A DNA stretch of 64,000 nt, from positions 37,866,301 through 37,930,300 of the forward strand of contig OY744519.1 of assembly GCA_963556195.1 (NCBI GenBank), read 5' to 3'. A program made the position numbers and the translations under genes. Under the pieces are notes generated by a model. It was given only the letters and a program-made list of their open reading frames with translations. It was not told where the DNA came from and ran no database searches. The stretch comes from Sepiola atlantica (lineage: Eukaryota; Mollusca; Cephalopoda; Sepiida; Sepiolidae). Of this stretch, positions 11,196 to 23,341 are shown one piece after another; position 1 is the stretch's first letter, and every line of letters begins with the position of its first letter.

Positions 11196-11290
11196 AATCA
11201 CGTTAGATCACCAAAGTTAAGTGCCGTTTAGTCTGGGCAGTACTAAATGGGTGACCATTTGGGAATACCAGGTGCTGTATGTGCTCTTTG
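11196..11290 (+). repeat. 5S rRNA-like repeat (pseudogene or head of a 5S-derived SINE)
   Basis: The sequence follows the 3' two-thirds of animal 5S rRNA in order: GATCACCAAAGTTAAGTGCC, then CAGTACTAAATGGGTGACC, then TTGGGAATACCAGGTGCTGT. These cover the internal promoter region (A box, intermediate element, C box) and the 3' strand. Several substitutions and an unrecognisable 5' end rule out a working 5S gene. About 150 bp of unrelated sequence (to about 11440) follows without a T-run terminator at the 5S end. That layout fits a 5S-derived SINE, but one copy cannot show it. Confidence 0.8.
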
Positions 11291-11498
11291 CTTATCTCGG
11301 CATTGTTTTCAGTCGTCTTGAATTGGTTGCCATTTGAATCAAGCAATAGCGATTCAGAAGAGGTGTCGTTAGACATTGTGCAACACTTGCTTTAAAATAA
11401 GACGAGTAGCCATCCCCTGTCCATAGTCTCTCTTGACTGAACGGAGGGCTTATAATTTTTTTGATACATGTGTATATTTCTATTTACATAAATAGTTA

Positions 11499-11500
11499 TA

Positions 11501-11547
<47 letters not shown>
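11499..11547. repeat. (TA)n microsatellite
   Basis: TA repeats with one CA interruption. Confidence 0.95.
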
Positions 11548-11550
<3 letters not shown>

Positions 11551-12999
11551 AGTTTTTTTTGTTTATTTTTTCACAAACTCCACTAATCCTAATAGTTATA
11601 GAATAGACCCCAATAACTATACATTTTATGTAACACCACTACCCAGTCTCCATAAGTTTGACCAAATTGATAACGCGACGGTTTCTGTTCACACACAACA
11701 TACATTAAACGGAAATACGACATCTTAATATATGTTATATATTTGTGAGTGAAAATGAAAAAAAAGAATATATGAACAAAGAATAAGCATGGTTATATGG
11801 GATTTTGGGCTGAAAACATGAATACACTTGGGATCCTCATAAATTCTTAGACACTAATTAAAACAAGGAAGTGGAAATTTAATTATATTTGTATTTTCCT
11901 CGAGACTAATTGCGATTCGTTTAGTCGCTACAGACAAATTATTCCGCTCTACAAAACTGTGTTCAAATCTTCTCGGTACTTCACTATTATGTTTATTGCT
12001 TTGCAATTCATCAACATTTTTCCATTATCTTTGTTAATTTCTAAGATTTATTTTCCCGTAACTCCTTATAAACCGTAGCGTTTTTGTCATTTTTGGTAAT
12101 TCCCCGTCACAAGTGAATAATATTTATCATTTGCCACTTTGTCTCTTCGAATTGCAATTTTTTAAATTTTATTCTAATATTATTTTTATATTTTATTATG
12201 TAATTATGTTTATTTTATTATTTGTGTTGTTTTCTTTTTAATAATTAATTTCAATATTAATATACTTATTATCGTAACAAAAGTGTCGTATGGATTACTA
12301 AACTTCTTAAATACTTTTACAGTATTCAGGTATTCATAATAAGACCAGACTGAGGATAGTTGGATATATAATATGAGACATAAATATCGAGGGGACATTG
12401 ACAGAGTTAGTTAAAGGAACAGAACAAAGAACAACATTTTCACAATGAAGATTTATATATAATTTTACCGTAAATATTTTACCCTCAGTATAGTTATCAA
12501 TATCTATATGTCATTATTCCGAAAAATGTATCAGCATAATAATTATATTATAGTGTTTAAAGAGTACCGTATTTATGATGGAGTATTTTGTTACTCGGGG
12601 CTCAGATTAACAACGATTGTTATCAGTGATACATCAATAGTAAACACGTGAGAAAGGAACGCAACATTATTTAGAACAATAATATAAATAATACGAAAGT
12701 GTTAAGAATCTAATTGATAACGGTTCGTACTGACTAGTGGAGCACTCGAATCACTGAGAAGCACTGCAGAAACACTTGTGTTTTTCAGTAATTACATCTC
12801 GTGAAAGAATTTGCACTTTACAAAAAACAATAATAGTAACGTGTAACACATTGGTTATCCACCCTGCGATCACTGCAACACAATGGACATATGTTTGGTG
12901 CAATTCGAGAAAAAATAAATTATATTAGATAAACTGAAGCCTGGTTTTCTGTAAAGAGACAGACACATCAGTTCTCGTGTATATCGACAATATAAATAG

Positions 13000-13003
<4 letters not shown>
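11548..13003. other. AT-rich stretch, nothing recognised
   Basis: No coding, RNA or repeat signal that I can name. The only frame of note (12398-12210, - strand) is short, hydrophobic and AT-driven. Confidence 0.5.

Positions 13004-13050
<47 letters not shown>
13004..13050. repeat. (TA)n microsatellite
   Basis: Uninterrupted TA dinucleotides. Confidence 0.96.
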
Positions 13051-13057
<7 letters not shown>

Positions 13058-13453
13058 AGTCTTCAAAAATCTGAAACTACACTGTGGGTAATTGTGGCCA
13101 AAAGGAAAGAACACAAATCGTGTATTTAGCAGATTTTTTCATCGTGTGAAAGTTTTTCTCTTTGGTTTTTCTAATTTATTTTGCTCACAATAATGCACAG
13201 TATAGTTTAGGTTATTTTTCAAGACTTTTGAATTTGATAACTTTTTTCTTTTTAGATTGTTCTGATGACTTTTATGTGTAGCCAAGCCGATATTGATATA
13301 ATAATGTTTATTTGCTCACCTCCAGCGAAACGAGGCGTAAATATACTTTTCACGGAAATTGTCTGTGTTTTAATGTGAAAAGAAAATAAACATCGTTATT
13401 GGAATTTACCATGAACCTGTTTTATTTATCTACTAATACATATACATATATTG

Positions 13454-13560
<107 letters not shown>

Positions 13561-13617
13561 CATATAAAGTGTGAGAGAGAAAGAGAGGAAGAGACAAACA
13601 GATATACAGATATAAAC

Positions 13618-15110
13618 ACTTTATGTACAAGATATACCAAAGAGTTTAACTTACATTCTATTACATAAAAACAGGACAAATATATTATTTAATTTCTAAC
13701 AATTCTATTAAGAAAAACTCGATTCGAGAGCAGAATCGAAACCGCACACTCGAGGTTTTCCTAACCAAGCAATTCAGACATTTGTAAGGCATCTTTTAAA
13801 ATAACAATCATCAGTAAATTCTTATTTAAAGTGCAAATGTAGGAAAAGGGAGTGGCCTTCTTGAAGAAGATACTTAGAGAGTCCGGATTATTTATATTAT
13901 GTTACACGTGGATAAAACATTTTATTTTAGATACACTTTTTTTTGCCAGTCTTTCTGTAAACATACACTCTAACACAGACATTATTATATAGAATATATA
14001 GGCGATATAAATAGATGCAGGTATAGAAAATGTAAATATAGAAGATGTAGAAATATATGTAATATAGAACGAGAGAGACATGCATACAGAGTGAAAGCTG
14101 TTATCTACTAAAGGTTATTCACATTTATATATACAATTATACATTTCATTATATTTAATAAAGGAAAATATTTTATTTTAGGTAATTCTATTTTAAATAT
14201 CGAAGGCGGATCAGGACTAAGCACTCGAAGTTACATAAGTTTTTGGAGAGTGATAAAGATATAGAAAATAGAAATAGGCAGACAGATAGAGGGACGGAGC
14301 AGTATCACATACTACATATACATACATTCTTCACTTACAGTTTATTATATGAAATAATGACTTTTTGATATAATTTCTTTTAATATCATGTAGAAGATAT
14401 AGAATATACGCATATATCTAAATATACAGAGACCCATCAAAAGACAGAAGGAGACACACAAATACAAGAAAATAAAAAGCGGCAAATAGCCAAAGTGGTT
14501 ACCACAATTCTGTGCTTACATTTTATTATACAAATAAAATGAAACACTTAAATTCATAGCATTTCATTTAATAATATATTTGGGCATAATCGAAACCGGA
14601 CCCTCAATGCGTTCAGACTACTACTTTCTGGAGAGTGCAATTCGGACATTTGTTAAGCCGTATTGTAAATTAACACTTATAAGTGCATTCCTATTTCATG
14701 TGGTGAATATTTGAAAAAAAGGGCGTATATTTCTTATTTAGGTATCTAGAAAGTTAGGAGTACTTCCATTAATTACCTGATTGAGTTTTATATGTGTATA
14801 ACTGTTTATATTTAAGGTACACTCTCTAGGCTGTATTTCTAGAAACTGAGAAACACACACATATATACTGTATTTTATTATAAATAATATATATGATATG
14901 CAAATCATTCAAGATATATACAACCATCATTAAAGACAGAAGGATAAGGAGAAAGATACATGCATAAAGGTGTTATGTACTAAATATACCAAAGGTAGTC
15001 ACTTATTTTTTATTATATAATAAAAGAGAAAAATATATTATTTGATTTCATGTAAAAAATAGACGACATTTAGAATCGAAATAGAGTAGTGACAGTCATG
15101 AACAGTACTG
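13618..15110. repeat. Diverged tandem repeat, units of about 0.40-0.48 kb
   Basis: Four landmarks recur in the same order: a GTACTAAATATACCAAAGG-like block, TTACATTTTATTATAT, a TTATTTGATTTCAT block, and ATCGAAACCGG-like sequence. The repeats start near 13618, 14098, 14500 and 14966. GA-rich or GATA-rich filler separates them. Identity is low, so this is an old tandem array rather than an active satellite. Confidence 0.55.
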
Positions 15111-15199
15111 CCGGTTAAAATAAATCTAGTATACCATAAGTAATCTTTAAAATCCACTTTTTAAATGAGTAACTACTATAGTATTATCGGCTGATTTCC

Positions 15200-16690
15200 T
15201 ATTTTACAACATGTTTTATTAAGGCGTTCTCGATGAAAATAAGTAAAGTCTGCTAGTGACTTATACAAAAAGAATTTAAATAAAAACATGTATAAATGAA
15301 AGTATTGATTTAAAAGATATTACTAGTGTTTTCGCAACACTAGTTTATTTCACGAAACATTCGAAAACATTTAAAACTTCTTAAATAAAGTTTCGTATTT
15401 CTTTCACTTCACATTATCCCAGAAATCTAATTATCTACTTTTGCGAAACACATTATTATATATGTTAATCTTTAACAAGAATAGTTATATAACTCACTAA
15501 AACGATATTTGTCTGTGTAAGTTTACCATTTAAATATGTCGTTCCCAAATAAAAATGAACATTTTGTAAAACGTCTAATACTTTTCTTAACTAAACAAAC
15601 GAAACATTAAATTATTTGTACTTGAGTTTCAATGGCTTTTGTGTTTGTAAATACTTGTTAGATGAAGGCTTGTTTTAATAACGGAACAACTACTGACTGT
15701 TCACGAAAAAATGTTGTTTATCCGCTTGAGAACGAATATCTTTCGAGACTGAGGAAATTTTATTCTGCTTAGAAAACGAAATTTTCAACAATAATACACA
15801 CACTAGGTTTTAAATAGACAATGTTTGTAAATAGTTTAATACTTTGTTTATGCATAGATATAAGTAATGAAGTCAATTGTTCTTGTGTTTTGAAAATACA
15901 TGTTAATTATTTTATATCGAACCTATTTTCTTATAACGAATATAATAATACTACTAAAGCAGAAATAAGTTCTAAAGTCTGCCTAAGAAGACATACTTGT
16001 AGATTGTTGAAAGTTTTATTTTTATTGGAGAGCGTGATTTTCCATAAATAATCCGGAAAATATAATTTACATACACTATTTTTGTAAATAGTCGAATAGT
16101 TTTGTAAATATGAATAAAATAAAAAGGAACGAAACAGTGCAATAAGAAGCAATGCGCCTTTTTGGTTTCACTATTCAACAAAATGCATTATTTTTCGAAC
16201 GTCAACATTGTATTACGTGAGTAATATGATGTCGACATGCACCCATCTGTTCGTTTAAGCGTTACAAGGACAGGTTACAGGACATATAATCAACAGACAT
16301 TTATAATGGCTGAATTTTATGTTTGTCTCAACAAAAATGAACGATCGTTATTTAGATTTAAACACTATTTTATTATGTAGACATTATTAAGAAAGGCACC
16401 TTAAATAATTCAGGTAATTTAACAAAAAAATCACTTTTATAAAGAAAGAAACAAGTGTTTCGAGAATAGATAAATAGTACCGCGAGAAAATACCAGCCAC
16501 TTTCATTTTCTAGAAAGAGTTAGGTTATTCAGTGTAAATATAATGCATATTAAAATAATACCAAGTGAATAAATAATTTCTGGAAACACGCATGCCGGCT
16601 TAGCCTAATTCGATGGCCGAGCAGCTTAGCATATAAAAGTGTTGGTTATTATTTTTCATATCTTGATGTATATAGGACAATTGACTTTGC
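15200..16690. other. AT-rich stretch, nothing recognised
   Basis: I find no gene. The frames at 15821-16051 (+) and 16181-15931 (-) overlap each other and have no domain-like content. Confidence 0.5.
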
Positions 16691-16692
16691 TT

Positions 16693-16696
<4 letters not shown>

Positions 16697-16766
<70 letters not shown>

Positions 16767-16770
16767 GTAT

Positions 16771-16860
<90 letters not shown>
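16697..16860. repeat. (TA)n microsatellite with TATG interruptions
   Basis: About 160 bp, broken by TGTA/TACATG variants near 16753-16778. Confidence 0.97.
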
Positions 16861-16864
<4 letters not shown>

Positions 16865-16929
16865 CAGCGGGTGTGAGTTTCTTCAATGAACGGTGTATTA
16901 TTAATTACACCTTTAAGTATTAGATTTTA

Positions 16930-19190
16930 CAATTAATTTATTATTTAAATAAAAACGCTATAGTGTAAAATAAAGCGAAGCATTTTTATTACATTAATGT
17001 AATTAAATGCATTTAAATGTTATTTTTGGGTTCCTTCCTTAACAATTGAGAAGTCTTAATCTGTTGTTTATTCTTAAACAAAATTAGAATAATTTTAAAA
17101 CTTTTTTGTAATTTTGAAAACAAAATTAAAAGCATTACAACTGTCGAGTTTAAAGTAATTTCTAAGAAAGTCTCCTCTATAAGAGGACACAATATTTACC
17201 TGCTATAATTTGGTAAATAGAAATTAAAACACGTAACTTGAAACACATTATTTTGATTATTAGATCAATTAATAATGTAATGCTTAACTAATAGGGATTA
17301 ATAACATTAACATTACACAATCAGGTTTAAAAAATAATATATTTAGGAAACTGATATAATTCGAACACCTTACCGTTTTAGATAGAAGACACCCGAGTAA
17401 CGCCGCTCATCTAGCGCTAGTTTTTATTATAGCTAGATTGTATTTAATATCTATATTAGCTGAATTGTGTCTCGGCGTTCCCCAGCAAAGGATATGTAAT
17501 CAAGGCGTTCCATGCGCAAGTTTTAAAGATCCAACAGTAACACAGGTCACACAATGTTTAAAGACGTATGCTAAAAGTTATACTTACATGTATAATCGTT
17601 TTTGTCGTGTCCCCTCAAAATATAGGGTGGGTTCTTTATAATGGGTCAGTGGGGCATATTGTGTCAAAGAAAATACTTGCGTTTCATAAGTAGTAATATA
17701 AAATTGTCCTTTTACTTCAAACTCATAAACATTCGACTCATTATGCCCAAATAAAACCTAATTATCTATTTGTTTTAAGATAGTTCCAATGCAGACAAGC
17801 TAAAATCAACAAATAACACAAATTATTCCTGTGCTTAATATTTTTACAATATTTATATTAGAATTAGATAGAATTTTAAACGGCGATTTTAAAGATATTG
17901 AGTGAAGTTGCCTTACAACCTAACCCTAAACAAATAGAATTTATATTTTCAACTTTTGTAATTATGGATGCCCAAAAATACAATATTCGTAATATACGGT
18001 AATCTTAGTAAAAAATATAGGTACACAAATGAGAAGACTGGAAAGTAATTTCTTTCATAGAAATGTGTGTATTTACAGAAATTTTTAAAAGTGAAAACAA
18101 CTGCATTATGTTAACTTTATGTATTGCATTTATTTAAATACAATACATAAAGTTAACATGATGCATTTTTTTCTCAGTCACACAAATAGTAAAGAAATGG
18201 TTTTGTACATATACTATTTATGTTATTGGTATTCAACCTCCTCAAATAGGGTAAGTAAGCTAGGGAGATTGTAATTGCATTTTAGATAGCGAATTTGAAA
18301 TAAATGACGACCCTCATTTTAGCGATGTCATCTAGTACGATATGTTGATATTAGTCTTAATTGTTTACATTTTCGTATAAATATGAACTGGTAATATTTA
18401 ATGAAATGTTTGGTTTTTATACCGGGAGGTTTTAGTTGAGGATAGAGTAGAAGACGACATGTTTTATTTTGTGATGAGTTCGACAATTGTATTCTCTTAA
18501 ACCAGATCAAGTTTAGAAGCAGGGAATCGAAAAGCAGGAAAATGGGAGTGTGAAGGCTAACGGAAACGATTTGGATTTTATTACGGGAAGTGAACTTGGA
18601 CAGAAGATTAAATAATGAAATGGTTATATGAAACAATGTCAGTGTAATTATCCGAAAAAGTAGATGTACTGGTGTTTGATGGGCGAGTTGTATAAGATTC
18701 GTGTGTGCGCGTTCACTTACCCCTTTCCTCATCCAACTATGTTTGTTTTGTAACAGTAAATTAGGTCAGATTATACAATCGGATCAAACTGATTGATACA
18801 CGCATCAGTTAGTGCCATGAAGCTTGACGATGTTGAAATGGTATGCGATGCCCGTGTGTTGTGTTTTATAAGGTTTGCTTGTAAAGTGGAAACTGTTTAA
18901 ACTGTATATAGATATATAACACACAGTTGTTGTTTAACAACAGAAAACAAACAATATTGTTCTTCACACGCATTCTAAGAATGTCAGGTTCTTTTCCTCA
19001 ACATATTGAATAGGTCAATGATAACTCAGGTCGAGTAATTATACCGTCTACTGTCATTTTGAAAACACGTTGTCAAGTAGTGACGAGACAATAGCATGAT
19101 ACGATGAATGACAATACGCTGGAAAGATTGGACACTTAAGTCTTGCGGAACTTGGAGAAACTCCACATAAACATCCCCCCTCTCGTTTCA
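16930..19190. other. Mostly unique DNA with a hairpin and one dispersed repeat
   Basis: No gene is evident. The 134-codon - strand frame at 18732-18328 has no known motif and a hydrophobic, AT-driven composition. A dispersed repeat shared with 10960-11070 lies at about 18770-18880. Confidence 0.45.
18102..18165. repeat. Short near-perfect hairpin, 25-bp arms
   Basis: Arms 18102-18126 and 18141-18165 are reverse complements except at one position. The 14-nt loop is itself AT-palindromic. It could be a tiny fold-back element or a structured transcript. No flanking terminal repeat or duplication was seen. Confidence 0.85.
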
Positions 19191-19198
19191 TCTATATA

Positions 19199-19253
<55 letters not shown>

Positions 19254-19309
19254 ATATTAGTATATATGTATATATACATATATATATATATAATATATAT
19301 ATACACTGC

Positions 19310-19381
<72 letters not shown>
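19199..19381. repeat. (TA)n tract bordering the satellite array
   Basis: Three TA blocks separated by short TGTTGTATATTAG and ATACACTGCATATG spacers. The last block runs directly into the first satellite unit. Confidence 0.95.
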
Positions 19382-19383
<2 letters not shown>

Positions 19384-22300
19384 ACGAAGATATTTTTTTA
19401 TAAAATATTTAGAAAACCTTGCACAACGCAGATTATTTGTTTTTAAAAATAAATTATTTATTCATCTTAAAAACATTTTTTTTTTTTTTATAAACTTGAG
19501 TACTTTCGGTAAATCTACCATCTTCAGAAGAATATTTCTTCTTTTTCTTTTTTCCTCTTGGTTGAGACATTCTCGTGGTCAAGTTGAAAATCCGTCTAGG
19601 TGTTTTGACGAAGAAAGAAAAATGTTGATGTGGCTGTGTGTCACGTGGTCGGCGTGGAAGAGTATATTAAAAAGTCACACATTTTGAAGCGTTGGGTGGG
19701 TGGCAATAATAACGAAGATATTCTTTTATAAAATATTTAGAAAACCTTGCACAACGCAGATTATTTGTTTTTAAAAATAAATTATTTATTCATCTTAAAA
19801 ACATTTTTTTTTTTTTTATAAACTTGAGTACTTTCGGTAAATCTACCATCTTCAGAAGAATATTTCTTCTTTTTCTTTTTTCCTCTTGGTTGAGACATTC
19901 TCGTGGTCAAGTTGAAAATCCGTCTAGGTGTTTTGACGAAGAAAGAAAAATGTTGATGTGGCTGTGTGTCACGTGGTCGGCGTGGAAGAGTATATTAAAA
20001 AGTCACACATTTTGAAGCGTTGGGTGGGTGGCAATAATAACGAAGATATTTTTTTATAAAATATTTAGAAAACCTTGCACAACGCAGATTATTTGTTTTT
20101 AAAAATAAATTATTTATTCATCTTAAAAACATTTTTTTTTTTTTTATAAACTTGAGTACTTTCGATAAATCTACCATCTTCAGAAGAATATTTCTTCTTT
20201 TTCTTTTTTCCTCTTGGTTGAGACATTCTCGTGGTCAAGTTGAAAATCCGTCTAGGTGTTTTGACGAAGAAAGAAAAATGTTGATGTGGCTGTGTGTCAC
20301 GTGGTCGGCGTGGAAGAGTATATTAAAAAGTCACACATTTTGAAGCGTTGGGTGGGTGGCAATAATAACGAAGATATTCTTTTATAAAATATTTAGAAAA
20401 CCTTGCACAACGCAGATTATTTGTTTTTAAAAATAAATTATTTATTCATCTTAAAAACATTTTTTTTTTTTTTATAAACTTGAGTACTTTCGGTAAATCT
20501 ACCATCTTCAGAAGAATATTTCTTCTTTTTCTTTTTTCCTCTTGGTTGAGACATTCTCGTGGTCAAGTTGAAAATCCGTCTAGGTGTTTTGACGAAGAAA
20601 GAAAAATGTTGATGTGGCTGTGTGTCACGTGGTCGGCGTGGAAGAGTATATTAAAAAGTCACACATTTTGAAGCGTTGGGTGGGTGGCAATAATAACGAA
20701 GATATTTTTTTATAAAATATTTAGAAAACCTTGCACAACGCAGATTATTTGTTTTTAAAAATAAATTATTTATTCATCTTAAAAACATTTTTTTTTTTTA
20801 TAAACTTGAGTACTTTCGATAAATCTACCATCTTCAGAAGAATATTTCTTCTTTTTCTTTTTTCCTCTTGGTTGAGACATTCTCGTGGTCAAGTTGAAAA
20901 TCCGTCTAGGTGTTTTGACGAAGAAAGAAAAATGTTGATGTGGCTGTGTGTCACGTGGTCGGCGTGGAAGAGTATATTAAAAAGTCACACATTTTGAAGC
21001 GTTGGGTGGGTGGCAATAATAATGAAGATATTTTTTTATAAAATATTTAGAAAACCTTGCACAACGCAGATTATTTGTTTTTAAAAATAAATTATTTATT
21101 CATCTTAAAAACATTTTTTTTTTTTTTTATAAACTTGAGTACTTTCGGTAAATCTACCATCTTCAGAAGAATATTTCTTCTTTTTCTTTTTTCCTCTTGG
21201 TTGAGACATTCTCGTGGTCAAGTTGAAAATCCGTCTAGGTGTTTTGACGAAGAAAGAAAAATGTTGATGTGGCTGTGTGTCACGTGGTCGGCGTGGAAGA
21301 GTATATTAAAAAGTCACACATTTTGAAGCGTTGGGTGGGTGGCAATAATAACGAAGATATTTTTTTATAAAATATTTAGAAAACCTTGCACAACGCAGAT
21401 TATTTGTTTTTAAAAATAAATTATTTATTCATCTTAAAAACATTTTTTTTTTTTTTTATAAACTTGAGTACTTTCGGTAAATCTACCATCTTCAGAAGAA
21501 TATTTCTTCTTTTTCTTTTTTCCTCTTGGTTGAGACATTCTCGTGGTCAAGTTGAAAATCCGTCTAGGTGTTTTGACGAAGAAAGAAAAATGTTGATGTG
21601 GCTGTGTGTCACGTGGTCGGCGTGGAAGAGTATATTAAAAAGTCACACATTTTGAAGCGTTGGGTGGGTGGCAATAATAACGAAGATATTTTTTTATAAA
21701 ATATTTAGAAAACCTTGCACAACGCAGATTATTTGTTTTTAAAAATAAATTATTTATTCATCTTAAAAACATTTTTTTTTTTTTTTATAAACTTGAGTAC
21801 TTTCGGTAAATCTACCATCTTCAGAAGAATATTTCTTCTTTTTCTTTTTTCCTCTTGGTTGAGACATTCTCGTGGTCAAGTTGAAAATCCGTCTAGGTGT
21901 TTTGACGAAGAAAGAAAAATGTTGATGTGGCTGTGTGTCACGTGGTCGGCGTGGAAGAGTATATTAAAAAGTCACACATTTTGAAGCGTTGGGTGGGTGG
22001 CAATAATAACGAAGATATTTTTTCATAAAATATTTAGAAAACCTTGCACAACGCAGATTATTTGTTTTTAAAAATAAATTATTTATTCATCTTAAAAACA
22101 TTTTTTTTTTTTATAAACTTGAGTACTTTCGGTAAATCTACCATCTTCAGAAGAATATTTCTTCTTTTTCTTTTTTCCTCTTGGTTGAGACATTCTCGTG
22201 GTCAAGTTGAAAATCCGTCTAGGTGTTTTGACGAAGAAAGAAAAATGTTGATGTGGCTGTGTGTCACGTGGTCGGCGTGGAAGAGTATATTAAAAAGTCA

Positions 22301-23341
22301 CACATTTTGAAGCGTTGGGTGGGTGGCAATAATAACGAAGATATTTTTTTATAAAATATTTAGAAAACCTTACACAACGCAGATTATTTGTTTTTAAAAA
22401 TAAATTATTTATTCATCTTAAAAACATTTTTTTTTTTTTTTATAAACTTGAGTACTTTCGGTAAATCTACCATCTTCAGAAGAATATTTCTTCTTTTTCT
22501 TTTTTCCTCTTGGTTGAGACATTCTCGTGGTCAAGTTGAAAATCCGTCTAGGTGTTTTGACGAAGAAAGAAAAATGTTGATGTGGCTGTGTGTCACGTGG
22601 TCGGCGTGGAAGAGTATATTAAAAAGTCACACATTTTGAAGCGTTGGGTGGGTGGCAATAATAACGAAGATATATTTTTATAAAATATTTAGAAAACCTT
22701 GCACAACGCAGATTATTTGTTTTTAAAAATAAATTATTTATTCATCTTAAAAACATTTTTTTTTTTTTTTATAAACTTGAGTACTTTCGGTAAATCTACC
22801 ATCTTCAGAAGAATATTTCTTCTTTTTCTTTTTTCCTCTTGGTTGAGACATTCTCGTGGTCAAGTTGAAAATCCGTCTAGGTGTTTTGACGAAGAAAGAA
22901 AAATGTTGATGTGGCTGTGTGTCACGTGGTCGGCGTGGAAGAGTATATTAAAAAGTCACACATTTTGAAGCGTTGGGTGGGTGGCAATAATAACGAAGAT
23001 ATATTTTTATAAAATATTTAGAAAACCTTGCACAACGCAGATTATTTGTTTTTAAAAATAAATTATTTATTCATCTTAAAAACATTTTTTTTTTTTTTTA
23101 TAAACTTGAGTACTTTCGGTAAATCTACCATCTTCAGAAGAATATTTCTTCTTTTTCTTTTTTCCTCTTGGTTGAGACATTCTCGTGGTCAAGTTGAAAA
23201 TCCGTCTAGGTGTTTTGACGAAGAAAGAAAAATGTTGATGTGGCTGTGTGTCACGTGGTCGGCGTGGAAGAGTATATTAAAAAGTCACACATTTTGAAGC
23301 GTTGGGTGGGTGGCAATAATAACGAAGATATTTTTTTATAA
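19382..23341. repeat. Satellite array, 12 direct copies of a 328-329-bp unit
   Basis: The unit repeats every 326-329 bp with almost no change. Visible differences are a T-run of 12, 14 or 15, a G/A change at CTTTCGG/CTTTCGA in units 3 and 5, and single changes near AAGATATT. Units 1-4 share T14, units 6-8 and 10-12 share T15, and units 5 and 9 share T12. Such blocks suggest spread by unequal exchange or copying within the array. On the - strand each unit has a TTAATATA box, a short lysine-rich reading frame and an AATAAA signal. Confidence 0.97.
19454..19570 (-). CDS. Candidate 38-residue Lys-rich micro-ORF, one per satellite unit
   Basis: Starting at an ATG at 19570-19568 with an A at -3, the frame reads [12 protein letters not shown], then a Ser/Glu/Asp/Thr segment, then a second Lys run. 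Upstream lie CACGTG and TTAATATACTC, about 110-130 bp before the ATG. An AATAAA overlaps the stop region. The frame recurs in every unit (about +328 bp each time). The second Lys run is an A-tract of 12-15, so the last few residues differ: units with A14 end in NVFKMNK, while A12 and A15 units end in CF. The peptide is not one I recognise. Tandem amplification of a tiny gene is possible, but a chance frame in a lysine-codon-rich satellite is equally possible. Confidence 0.35.
   Translation of the reverse strand: MSQPRGKKKKKKYSSEDGRFTESTQVYKKKKNVFKMNK

Noticed and set aside
18328..18732. 134-codon - strand frame
   Set aside because: No recognisable domain, strongly AT-driven hydrophobic composition, and no supporting context.
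19496..23297. Repeated + strand frames of 63-89 codons in the satellite
   Set aside because: Their apparent starts are TTG, not ATG, and their upper part depends on a T-run whose length changes the frame between units. The - strand ATG frame is a better candidate, and even that is unproven.
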